Shown here in pieces: positions 6,765 to 12,911 of a DNA stretch of 25,485 nucleotides. The notes under the pieces are model-generated. The model saw only the letters and a program-made list of their open reading frames with translations. It searched no databases and was not told the DNA's origin. The position numbers were made by a program, and so were the translations under genes. The stretch comes from a virus. The number at the start of each line of letters is the position of its first letter. Positions within the stretch are counted from its first letter, which is position 1. The stretch spans positions 1 to 25,485 of the IMG/VR virus record IMGVR_UViG_3300025543_000187. One strand, given 5' to 3'.

Positions 6765-7106
6765 TCACATGCTCCAATATGTTTCAGAGCGAGGTGAACA
6801 ATAATAAGGAGTGTTGAGCTTTTCTTTGAACTTTTCACCAGTCATTAAATTGGTGCGCTCAACCATTGGCTCATTTTCAGTGAATTCTTCTAATGTGACA
6901 TAACGACCCATATTCGCATCGTCTAAGCGATTTTCAAGATGCTTTATTTCATGAGGAGAAGGATACTTCGCATCCTTAGCTGCAAAAAATGCACGCTGAC
7001 GCTTTTTGCGCTCGCTAGTTAGACCGAGACCTGCGCCAATCTTGCTAGGGTAAGTCTTATCATTTAGAAGAAGATATGAGGGAGTTACTAATACGAATGT
7101 TGTCAT
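6765..7106 (-). CDS. Hypothetical phage protein
   Basis: I do not recognise this 113-residue protein. The N-terminus MTTFVLVTPSYLLLND is hydrophobic but short for a membrane segment. The middle is strongly basic (SERKKRQRAFFAAKDAKY), followed by an acidic helix (about residues 50-75). It is the first gene after the promoter at 7140-7168, with AAGGA about seven to nine bases before its ATG. It is therefore probably the leader gene of the operon carrying the hypermodification enzymes. No function is proposed. Confidence 0.6.
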   Translation of the reverse strand: MTTFVLVTPSYLLLNDKTYPSKIGAGLGLTSERKKRQRAFFAAKDAKYPSPHEIKHLENRLDDANMGRYVTLEEFTENEPMVERTNLMTGEKFKEKLNTPYYCSPRSETYWSM

Positions 7107-7119
7107 TTTTCAGTTCCTT

Positions 7120-7132
7120 AGTTATCAGTTAT
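7120..7132 (-). repeat. Tandem ATAACT element in a promoter leader
   Basis: The minus strand reads ATAACTGATAACT: two ATAACT units at a seven-base period, between the -10 box (7140-7145) and the AAGGA ribosome site. An identical or near-identical pair recurs at 7977-7989, 8480-8492 and 8885-8897. It lies where transcription should start, so it could be an operator or a 5' leader element. Confidence 0.75.
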
Positions 7133-7139
7133 AATATCT

Positions 7140-7168
7140 ACTATACCACCAATGATTCAAAAAGTAAA
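7140..7168 (-). promoter_or_regulatory. sigma70-like promoter for the operon 7106-900
   Basis: The minus strand reads TTTACT, 17 bases, TATAGT. The bases around the -35 box are shared exactly with the promoter at 8500-8528: the 18 plus-strand bases at 7161-7178 equal those at 8521-8538. It lies just after the SleB-like gene's stop codon and is the only promoter-like site before the tightly packed genes down to 900. Confidence 0.75.
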
Positions 7169-7171
7169 GGA

Positions 7172-7564
7172 TTATTTTTCCCTATAGAAAATATGTTTAC
7201 CAATCCTACCTATTGATACCATCTGAGAGCTCCATTTAGGATTAACATAAGTAGTGTGATAAAATAATGCGCTGTGCTTTAAGCCTTTCCCATTTAATGC
7301 GTCTCTGGCTTGTTTCTTGGCTCTTTCCCATCGCTCACCTTGATATGGTCTTTCCGGTTTACCATCACAGTAGAATGAAAATTGACAATCATATTTCCCA
7401 GGTCCCCAATCTTCTGTCACCACTCCGCATATCGTGTCTTCAAATTTAGGATGTTTTACTCTATTCAAAATAACTTCAGCTACAGCAAGCCCAGCATTAT
7501 AGCTAGGCTCCACTGCTGACTCAAAATATATAGCCATTGCTAAACACATTGATGCAGAAAACAT
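7172..7564 (-). CDS. SleB-like cell wall hydrolase
   Basis: The 130-residue protein matches the Hydrolase_2 (SleB catalytic) family. It has MCLAMAIYFESAVEP with the predicted catalytic Glu at 15, a helix LAVAEVILNRV, the FEDTICGVV segment, QFSFYCDGKPERP, ALFYHT and the C-terminal IGRIGKHIFYRE. These enzymes are lytic transglycosylase-like and cut the glycan strands of peptidoglycan. There is no signal peptide or binding domain, so the protein is essentially the bare catalytic domain and would need a holin or entry through the virion. It lies about 1.7 kb from the GH108 endolysin, outside the lysis cassette. ATG at 7564 follows the upstream stop by one base, with AGAGGAAGAG ahead of it. Confidence 0.88.
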   Translation of the reverse strand: MFSASMCLAMAIYFESAVEPSYNAGLAVAEVILNRVKHPKFEDTICGVVTEDWGPGKYDCQFSFYCDGKPERPYQGERWERAKKQARDALNGKGLKHSALFYHTTYVNPKWSSQMVSIGRIGKHIFYREK

Positions 7565-7565
7565 A

Positions 7566-7964
7566 TCACTCTTCCTCTTTCTTAAAAAGACTAGTCTTAT
7601 GAGGCGCGTGACCTACGGCATCCATTATATGATTCATAGCTAGATGTGCGGTTACTAAATGTTGATAAACATTTTCAATCTCTAATATACCCACCTCATC
7701 TCTAACGTAAGCTAGAGGAGTGCTGGTGGTGTTACCACTGGTTACTATTATGGGATCAACGTAATTAGGTTTCTGGCTCGGTATACGTTCTGGATCATGA
7801 TCTTCTGGAGACTTAGAACCAATGGTTACTTGGTTAGTGTTTAAGAACTCTAAGAGACCTTTCTTGTCATAAGGTACATCGCAAGTCTCAAATGGATGCC
7901 CTAGTTTTTTAGCATCCTCTTGATTACCTGCCCATTGACCGAGATGGTTTACATATAATTTCAT
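7566..7964 (-). CDS. Conserved phage hypothetical protein
   Basis: The 132-residue protein begins MKLYVNHLGQWAGNQEDAKK and continues to VPYDKKGLLEFLN (about 50-62). This N-terminal module is familiar from marine phage proteins of unknown role. The C-terminal half has a proline-rich linker and a helical LEIENVYQHLVTAHLAMNHI segment. ATG at 7964 has AGGAG six bases upstream. The tandem ATAACT element (7977-7989) lies immediately before that ribosome site, overlapping the stop codon of the upstream gene. Function is unknown. Confidence 0.7.
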   Translation of the reverse strand: MKLYVNHLGQWAGNQEDAKKLGHPFETCDVPYDKKGLLEFLNTNQVTIGSKSPEDHDPERIPSQKPNYVDPIIVTSGNTTSTPLAYVRDEVGILEIENVYQHLVTAHLAMNHIMDAVGHAPHKTSLFKKEEE

Positions 7965-7976
7965 ACTTAACTCCTA

Positions 7977-7989
7977 AGTTATAAGTTAT
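7977..7989 (-). repeat. Tandem ATAACT element without a clear promoter
   Basis: The minus strand reads ATAACTTATAACT, the same seven-base-period pair as at the three promoter leaders, followed by AGGAG and the ATG at 7964. The upstream gene's TAA stop falls inside the first unit. No convincing -35/-10 pair precedes it, so the element may act on translation or be a remnant of a lost promoter. Confidence 0.7.
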
Positions 7990-8468
7990 AGCCAAGCTGG
8001 CTGTTGAGAATTAGTGTAGTCTAAAAAAGCTGCTTTTTCAACTTTATAATATGCTCTGTATGCTTCAACATAATCATCACATTTGAACTCATCAGGCATA
8101 CATTGAGGTGGCGTGCTAATATGCCACTTTAAATTATTGTAGTCACTATTGCGAAAATATGCATCTTTGATGTCTTGAAGAACCTGAGTGCTCTTATGGT
8201 CACGCCCATAGCGACGAGTGTATTCCTTACCGATGGCTAAACCATGGTCAAGAGCCCACATAAAATTTTCTTTACAATCACCAACCCACAATGTCATAGG
8301 ATGATTTTTGAATGCAGTTTTATAAGTTGAGGGAAGAGGGTCAAGACCGTTACGTCTTAGAGCAGTGCTGCACATTTGAGCAGTCTCTAAAACCATCTTA
8401 ACGACGTGCTTGTCGCACAGGTCTTTTGCGGATAATTCAGGGCAGGTATGCAGAAAGAAAATGTTCAT
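7986..8468 (-). CDS. Conserved phage protein of the CDKHVVKM type
   Basis: The 160-residue protein belongs to a conserved group I recall from phages. The N-terminus is MNIFFLHTCPELSAKDLCDK followed by HVVKMVLETAQM. Further on come KNHPMTLWVGD, a helix ending EYTRRYGRDHKS, TPPQCMPDEFK and a C-terminal YYKVEKAAFL...PAW. Invariant-looking C18, D19, K20, H21, K24, E28 and H56 suggest a possible metal or active site. A distant relation to pyrimidine-dimer glycosylases has crossed my mind, but I cannot support it. It is the first and only gene directly behind the promoter at 8500-8528. Confidence 0.7.
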   Translation of the reverse strand: MNIFFLHTCPELSAKDLCDKHVVKMVLETAQMCSTALRRNGLDPLPSTYKTAFKNHPMTLWVGDCKENFMWALDHGLAIGKEYTRRYGRDHKSTQVLQDIKDAYFRNSDYNNLKWHISTPPQCMPDEFKCDDYVEAYRAYYKVEKAAFLDYTNSQQPAWL

Positions 8469-8479
8469 TAGTGTTCCTC

Positions 8480-8492
8480 AGTTATCAGTTAT
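8480..8492 (-). repeat. Tandem ATAACT element in a promoter leader
   Basis: The minus strand reads ATAACTGATAACT, identical to the copy at 7120-7132, between the -10 box at 8500-8505 and the ribosome site of the 160-residue gene. Confidence 0.75.
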
Positions 8493-8499
8493 AGAATTT

Positions 8500-8528
8500 A
8501 CTATACTCTCATTTTTCATGAAAGTAAA
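8500..8528 (-). promoter_or_regulatory. sigma70-like promoter for the 8468-7172 genes
   Basis: The minus strand reads TTTACT, 17 bases, TATAGT, in the 68-base gap between the 111- and 160-residue genes. It shares 18 identical bases around the -35 box with the promoter at 7140-7168, so the two appear to be duplicated promoter cassettes. Confidence 0.75.
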
Positions 8529-8536
8529 GGATTATT

Positions 8537-8872
8537 TTATTTCTTGTCAAGATGAGCTCTTAGTTTCTTTGCTCTTTGATCAAATGAATAGCCTCCCCAG
8601 TAGACGTCATAATCATCATCCCAGTGTCCCTCACGATAATCAATATCAGCACGATTGTTAAGATCTTGCCAGAACTCTTCAAGGATGTCACGATCGACCA
8701 AAGTAGATTTTGTGATACTGCCATCAAGAAGATCTTCAAGAAATTTAACGTAAGCATTTTTATGACTTACTGGCTCAATACCATCGGCACACTCTATGAA
8801 ATTAGAAACTTCACTAATTGCATAAGAAGTTTTGCGGAAGATGATGCCGAATGTGATTTGATTGTGAGCCAT
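8537..8872 (-). CDS. Acidic hypothetical protein
   Basis: I do not recognise this 111-residue protein. It is strongly acidic in the C-terminal half (YREGHWDDDYDVYWGGYSF, about residues 79-97) and ends in a basic helix. It has no membrane segment or known motif. It stands alone between two promoters, with GGAGG ahead of its ATG at 8872 and the promoter at 8904-8932 upstream. A small acidic product with its own promoter is typical of accessory phage genes (inhibitors or host takeover), but that is only a general analogy. Confidence 0.6.
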   Translation of the reverse strand: MAHNQITFGIIFRKTSYAISEVSNFIECADGIEPVSHKNAYVKFLEDLLDGSITKSTLVDRDILEEFWQDLNNRADIDYREGHWDDDYDVYWGGYSFDQRAKKLRAHLDKK

Positions 8873-8884
8873 GAGACCCTCCTA

Positions 8885-8897
8885 AGTTATGAGTTAT
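8885..8897 (-). repeat. Tandem ATAACT element in a promoter leader
   Basis: The minus strand reads ATAACTCATAACT, lying between the -10 box at 8904-8909 and the TTAGGAGG ribosome site of the acidic 111-residue gene. Confidence 0.75.
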
Positions 8898-8903
8898 AAG
8901 CTT

Positions 8904-8932
8904 ATTATAGCATATTCATTGTTAGAAGTAAA
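8904..8932 (-). promoter_or_regulatory. sigma70-like promoter for the 111-residue gene
   Basis: The minus strand reads TTTACT, 17 bases, TATAAT (a consensus -10 box). It lies in the 73-base gap after the EF-hand membrane protein gene, so it marks the border between the late (virion and lysis) genes and the accessory and modification genes. Confidence 0.8.
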
Positions 8933-8945
8933 GCCCTATTTTTAT

Positions 8946-9260
8946 TTATTTTTTAGACATCCACGCAGTCGTACCCATATAAGCCCCTACTATACCCGCA
9001 CCTGATATATAAAATAAATTTGAAATATCACTCAATGCCTTCACCCTTTCTATGGGTAAAAAGAACATCGCTAACGTAAAAGCAGCCATAGCTATTAATG
9101 TAGCTCTGGCCATTCTCAATTGGGCTATATGCTTACGCAGTGAGTCTTCTGTTTCTCTAATCTCCTTAGCTCTCGCTATCTCACTATCGCTGACCACGCC
9201 ATCAGAGTCTAAATCATATGCTGCATATTTAGAAGTAGACTCTAATTTTTTAGGAGTCAC
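8946..9260 (-). CDS. EF-hand membrane protein of the lysis cassette
   Basis: The 104-residue protein has a textbook EF-hand loop, D16-x-D18-x-D20-G21 to E27 (DLDSDGVVSDSE). A charged helix follows, then two membrane segments at about residues 51-67 and 80-98. Similar EF-hand plus TM proteins lie beside endolysins in marine phages. A role in lysis timing, perhaps as a second holin or a calcium-sensing regulator, is plausible but not shown. The start is GTG at 9260, overlapping the endolysin's TGA by four bases (GTGA), with AAGGA ahead; no ATG would keep the EF-hand with the same spacing. Confidence 0.75.
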   Translation of the reverse strand: MTPKKLESTSKYAAYDLDSDGVVSDSEIARAKEIRETEDSLRKHIAQLRMARATLIAMAAFTLAMFFLPIERVKALSDISNLFYISGAGIVGAYMGTTAWMSKK

Positions 9261-9778
9261 TTATTTTCCTTAGTTAATTTTTTAGCTTGTTTTAAAGCTT
9301 TTTTATTTCTAGCAGTCCAACCTTTTCCGAACGTATCGAACGTGCTAAGGTTTTCGTAAAATTCTTGTCTTCGTGTGTACATTTTATCTACTAGATATTT
9401 AACTTCATGTTTCTTTACTTCTTTTAAAGTCATAGGACCTATTGCTCCGTCTTGAGCTACTTCTATAATCCTCTGCAATGCCTTAGCACTCCTGCCAGTT
9501 CCTGAGTTAACACCCCAATCAAAACAAAAGAAATCAAGTCCACTGGGTAGCTCATCACATTTCAACCTGTCCCAGTATTCTTTTTTATAAAGATCTCCTA
9601 CATCTTCAATCTTTAATTTTTTCATTTCGCCATTTTTGATTTCACGTCCTAACCATTTTGCCCAAGTTTTACGAGTAACTCCTAAATTAGTTTCTCCTCC
9701 TGGGTCTCTCGGATGGTTAACATATCCTCCTTCGTGCTCTAATAACATTTCTAGAGCATTTTCAAAATTGTGTTTCAC
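9257..9778 (-). CDS. GH108 endolysin (N-acetylmuramidase)
   Basis: The 173-residue protein fits glycoside hydrolase 108. LLEHEGGYVNHPRDPGGETN (12-31) contains the predicted catalytic E16, followed by LGVTRKTW. The C-terminal half has ALQRIIEVAQDGAIGPMTL, the peptidoglycan-binding PG_binding_3 type helix pair, so the length is normal for the family. It cleaves glycan strands of the cell wall. There is no signal peptide, so export needs the holin encoded immediately upstream. It starts with GTG at 9778, overlapping the holin's TGA (GTGA), with AAAGG nine bases upstream. Confidence 0.92.
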   Translation of the reverse strand: MKHNFENALEMLLEHEGGYVNHPRDPGGETNLGVTRKTWAKWLGREIKNGEMKKLKIEDVGDLYKKEYWDRLKCDELPSGLDFFCFDWGVNSGTGRSAKALQRIIEVAQDGAIGPMTLKEVKKHEVKYLVDKMYTRRQEFYENLSTFDTFGKGWTARNKKALKQAKKLTKENK

Positions 9779-10176
9779 TTGGTCAGACCTTTCTGTTTTT
9801 CATATGTTCTAAGACCACCTAATCCTAACATACCCATGAGGACCGTTAGAAGAGATCCCATATCAAATTCGGGTATAGGTGGTATTTCTATCCCAAAAAG
9901 CGCAACTGCAAATAATATTAATGGGGAGAGAATAAAATGATACAATAAAGCTACACCGCAAGTCCATCCTACAAACGGACGCCATCCTCCTCTGAAGAAG
10001 GAACCTGAAGCAGCTTCTGCTTTATTGACTTCAATCTGAGCTAATGCTATTTGTTGAGCATGATTATCAGCCATGGTGGCTAATTCATGAGCCAGTTTAG
10101 ATTTCTGATCTTTGTCTTCAATAAACTTATCTAATAGACCAGATACAGGTCCTACTAAGCTAGTTATTAAACTCAT
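9775..10176 (-). CDS. 3-TM holin
   Basis: The 133-residue protein resembles the Holin_3TM family (as used in gene-transfer-agent release). It has an N-terminal helical region, then SGSFFRGGWRPFVGWTC (about 57-73), which is typical of the family. Hydrophobic segments follow around 65-95 and 105-122 (MGSLLTVLMGMLGLGGL), and the tail is basic. It would permeabilise the inner membrane to release the GH108 endolysin encoded directly downstream. ATG at 10176 lies eight bases after the upstream stop. Confidence 0.85.
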   Translation of the reverse strand: MSLITSLVGPVSGLLDKFIEDKDQKSKLAHELATMADNHAQQIALAQIEVNKAEAASGSFFRGGWRPFVGWTCGVALLYHFILSPLILFAVALFGIEIPPIPEFDMGSLLTVLMGMLGLGGLRTYEKQKGLTK

Positions 10177-10184
10177 TTTTCACC

Positions 10185-10658
10185 TCACTTGTTTACTTTT
10201 TGATCTAGTAGCCATACGGCACCTATAAATATAATAAGTCCTGTTATTAATAATATTAATCCAGTAACCCATTCAATTATAGTTTGACGTAGTTCAATCC
10301 TACGGTATTCTTCTTCTCTTTTTCTCTTACGAACTTCTGCTTCTATTCTAACTAATTCATCCCATTGACTAGGACCCATTACAGATGATATCCATTCTCT
10401 AAGCTCTTGACGCATCTGTTCTTTTTTCTTTTTAGCTACGAACAGATCCATTGCTTCGGCTTCAACCTGACCTCCGAGTGCTTTATACCATGGAGGATTC
10501 TTTTGCTGCTGTTCACAGAAATCTAAATCGGCCATGGCACCAGCCCACTGAGAAAGTTGATTACCCATATCGTGTAAATCTTTACCTACTGCTATGCCTT
10601 TTTTAAGACCATTAAATGCTCCAGTAGCCAAACTTATAGCGGCAGCAATCTCTATCAT
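10185..10658 (-). CDS. C-terminally membrane-anchored helical protein near the lysis genes
   Basis: The 157-residue protein has a hydrophobic N-terminus (MIEIAAAISLATGAFNGLKK), a PPWYKALGG segment, a long charged coiled-coil-like region (about residues 70-125, rich in K, R and E) and one membrane segment near the C-terminus (WVTGLILLITGLIIFIGAVW, about 130-149). Proteins of this build are common in marine phages next to lysis genes or virion genes. A spanin-like role is possible, but the topology (C-terminal anchor) is unusual for an i-spanin. It abuts the 54-residue gene upstream (TAAATG). Confidence 0.65.
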   Translation of the reverse strand: MIEIAAAISLATGAFNGLKKGIAVGKDLHDMGNQLSQWAGAMADLDFCEQQQKNPPWYKALGGQVEAEAMDLFVAKKKKEQMRQELREWISSVMGPSQWDELVRIEAEVRKRKREEEYRRIELRQTIIEWVTGLILLITGLIIFIGAVWLLDQKVNK

Positions 10659-10823
10659 TTATTTCTCTGCCCATAAACAAGCTATCGTTTCATTCGACTT
10701 AGTTACTATTACCTTTGCTTGTTCTTTTTCCTGTTGACATATTTCTTCTGACCCATGCGTACTAATCTGATAGTAATTTACTTCGCCAGCAGTCGTGAAA
10801 TTGATCCATACTAAAAACCACAT
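10659..10823 (-). CDS. 54-residue conserved small protein
   Basis: An ATG at 10823 directly follows the TAA of the 695-residue gene, and the reading frame runs without interruption to TAA at 10659, immediately before the next ATG. The product begins MWFLVWINFTTAGEVNYYQI and ends TIACLWAEK, with two cysteines (29 and 49). Small proteins with this pattern (hydrophobic start, a YYQ segment, paired cysteines about 20 apart) occur in marine phages. They may fold as a small disulfide-linked or membrane-associated domain. The exact fit between two genes is strong evidence that it is real. The Shine-Dalgarno is weak (GGTGA), suggesting coupling to the upstream gene. Function is unknown. Confidence 0.75.
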   Translation of the reverse strand: MWFLVWINFTTAGEVNYYQISTHGSEEICQQEKEQAKVIVTKSNETIACLWAEK

Positions 10824-12911
10824 TTAATCACCGAAAAGATTTGGATATGTTTCTTTCATTTCATCAGTTATCACTGTTGTAGAATTAGGAGTCTCAATTT
10901 CCATAGTTTCTTCAGATGTTTCTTCTATGGTAGGAGTTTTATCAGGACCTGATTTTCCAGGCAGTGAAGCAGTACCGATGATGTTAGCTGTTTCTCTTCT
11001 ATTTAATGCAACCTCTTTAGGTATTTTTCTTGTTCCAAAGTCTTCTAAAGCCTGCACAACTATTGCCACGTCTTCAGGATTATCAGACATCAACATTCGA
11101 GCCATTTTTTCTTGAGTTGTAGCAGGTAAGGTTGACTGCCTTATTACTTTACTAACCATCTGAACTAATGCGCTAGTGAGACCTGTTGTAGAAACAGCAT
11201 CAGCCATCACGTCACCCGCAGTTTGACCTTCTCCTATGGCAGCTTTACCTGCCTCCCTTTGAGCTGTCGGAGACCCTCCAGTTATCCTGCCAATCTCTTT
11301 GAATAATTGAGCTTCTCTTAACAACGCTGCTTCATAAAGAGCCAAGCCTTCTTCACCTGCTGCTGGGAAAAGCATCTGTATTTTCTTACGCATGTCAGGG
11401 GAGCCGATTATTCTCTGCGCATAGTTAGCGTTGGTACTCGGTTTCGTAAGTTTATCTAATAAGTGCCTAGAAGCTCCTGTTAAAAATGCCTGAGCTTCTC
11501 CTTCACTCATATTCTCAAACGCCTTAGACACTTCTTCAGGAGCCATTTTACCAAAGTTTGCAAAACCATTGTCTAAAGCTTCAATAACTTCCATATCTCC
11601 TGCGTAAACTTTTCTAGCGTTAGCGTATGCAGACACTCCGTCAACTTCAGTAACTTCGTCTAAAACATTTACAAATTGATTTTTAAGCTTTTTTAAAGAA
11701 TTAGCTTGTGCAGGTGCCATTCCGGTTCCGTCAAAACCTTTTCTAATTAGATCATCTAATCCTCTTTTAATGTAATCAAGAGTTCTAACATCAGGAAGCA
11801 TGTTTATAGAGGGTTTACCACCCTTCGTTACTATTTCATAAGGGATCAATTTAAATGCACTGCCGTCTCCACCTGCTAGAATGTCTGCATCTGCTTCATT
11901 TTGAGCAATAGCTTGGGCTCTCTTAAATGCCTCTTTGAAGTTAGGATTATTTTTCAATAGATTTAATATTCTGGGGTCGTCTACTGCACCAAATTGATAA
12001 GCCTCATCATAAGCTTTATTAGCGCCAGATCTCAAATTATTTATAAGAGTATCTTGTTGATCATAATATTTACCTTCTCCCAGAGCATCTGTAGTTTGTT
12101 TTATAACTCTGTCCCTAGCAGAAGATTGAACGTCTACTAAATTTTCTTGAATGATTTCAGGAACATCTCCTCTACCTGCGGTGTTCAAAGAATCAGCCAG
12201 TCTTAGAGTTTTTTCATTAACATTCGCTACAGTACTGGGTACGCCTAATTCAGCATCTCGTGAAATTACATTTAAAACGTCTTGAGGAGTTCCCCCATTA
12301 GCACCAACAGCCTCATAAACTTTTTGTAATACCAAGTCATCAACATATTGACCGCTCTGTTGCAATCTGTCTCTAATGAAACCGAATACTGCCGTCGCTC
12401 CTCTACCAGCCATAGGTAATGCGAAACCTATGGCACCTCCTAAGCCCCCACTGATGATGGCGTCTAAACTTCTATTATCAGGAGGAGCCATTCCTGCCCC
12501 AGTTATAGCTCCAGTAGTTAAACCTGTGGTAGTTCCAGTAGTTACCGCATTTCTGCCGACCGTACCTTTATAAGCCTGTCTAGCTTTGTTAGCTATGTTG
12601 GTTAAAGCTCCTACCGTCCTAGCTCCGCTTGCAGCAGCAACGGGAGCAGCGGCTCCCCCAGTAAATGGAGTGGCTATTAAAGCAGCTGCCGTAGGTATGA
12701 AACCTCCTACGATTTCACCAGTCAAAGACGCTCCTGGGTTTTCAGCAGAATATTGATTATAAGATTCATTTATGGCAGCAAGTTCTTCTTCATAAGTTTC
12801 ATCACCGCTCAGGGTTCTAAGTCGAGCTTCTAACTCATCTCCCCAACCCATGGCTAAACCTTGTCCTAACCATGAGCGAGCAGTATTTGTCCAGTAACCA
12901 TCAGACATCAT
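10824..12911 (-). CDS. Large Ala/Gly-rich virion protein, probably internal or ejected
   Basis: The 695-residue protein begins with a segment I recall from phage internal proteins: WLGQGLAMGWGDELEARLR (14-32), then an acidic helix, then NPGASLTGEIVGGFIPTAAAL. A hydrophobic Gly/Ala region (about 65-175) has glycine-zipper character and could insert in a membrane. The rest is helical and polar. Such proteins lie between tail and lysis genes in podovirus-like phages and are thought to be carried in the capsid and ejected with the DNA. Two ATGs are adjacent (12911 and 12908); the first gives an ATGA overlap with the upstream gene, and AGGAG precedes both. Assignment rests on build and position. 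Confidence 0.6.
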   Translation of the reverse strand: MMSDGYWTNTARSWLGQGLAMGWGDELEARLRTLSGDETYEEELAAINESYNQYSAENPGASLTGEIVGGFIPTAAALIATPFTGGAAAPVAAASGARTVGALTNIANKARQAYKGTVGRNAVTTGTTTGLTTGAITGAGMAPPDNRSLDAIISGGLGGAIGFALPMAGRGATAVFGFIRDRLQQSGQYVDDLVLQKVYEAVGANGGTPQDVLNVISRDAELGVPSTVANVNEKTLRLADSLNTAGRGDVPEIIQENLVDVQSSARDRVIKQTTDALGEGKYYDQQDTLINNLRSGANKAYDEAYQFGAVDDPRILNLLKNNPNFKEAFKRAQAIAQNEADADILAGGDGSAFKLIPYEIVTKGGKPSINMLPDVRTLDYIKRGLDDLIRKGFDGTGMAPAQANSLKKLKNQFVNVLDEVTEVDGVSAYANARKVYAGDMEVIEALDNGFANFGKMAPEEVSKAFENMSEGEAQAFLTGASRHLLDKLTKPSTNANYAQRIIGSPDMRKKIQMLFPAAGEEGLALYEAALLREAQLFKEIGRITGGSPTAQREAGKAAIGEGQTAGDVMADAVSTTGLTSALVQMVSKVIRQSTLPATTQEKMARMLMSDNPEDVAIVVQALEDFGTRKIPKEVALNRRETANIIGTASLPGKSGPDKTPTIEETSEETMEIETPNSTTVITDEMKETYPNLFGD

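Noticed and set aside
8931-8960. T-rich stretch after the EF-hand gene as a terminator
   Set aside because: The U-run would need a preceding GC-rich hairpin on the minus strand, and none is present; the region instead holds the -35 box of the next promoter.
12376-12573. Plus-strand reading frame rich in Pro, Ala and Val
   Set aside because: It is antisense to the Gly/Ala-rich part of the 695-residue gene, where such frames arise from composition; no ribosome site or neighbours support it. The same holds for the other plus-strand frames, e.g. 1527-1835 and 18239-18475.
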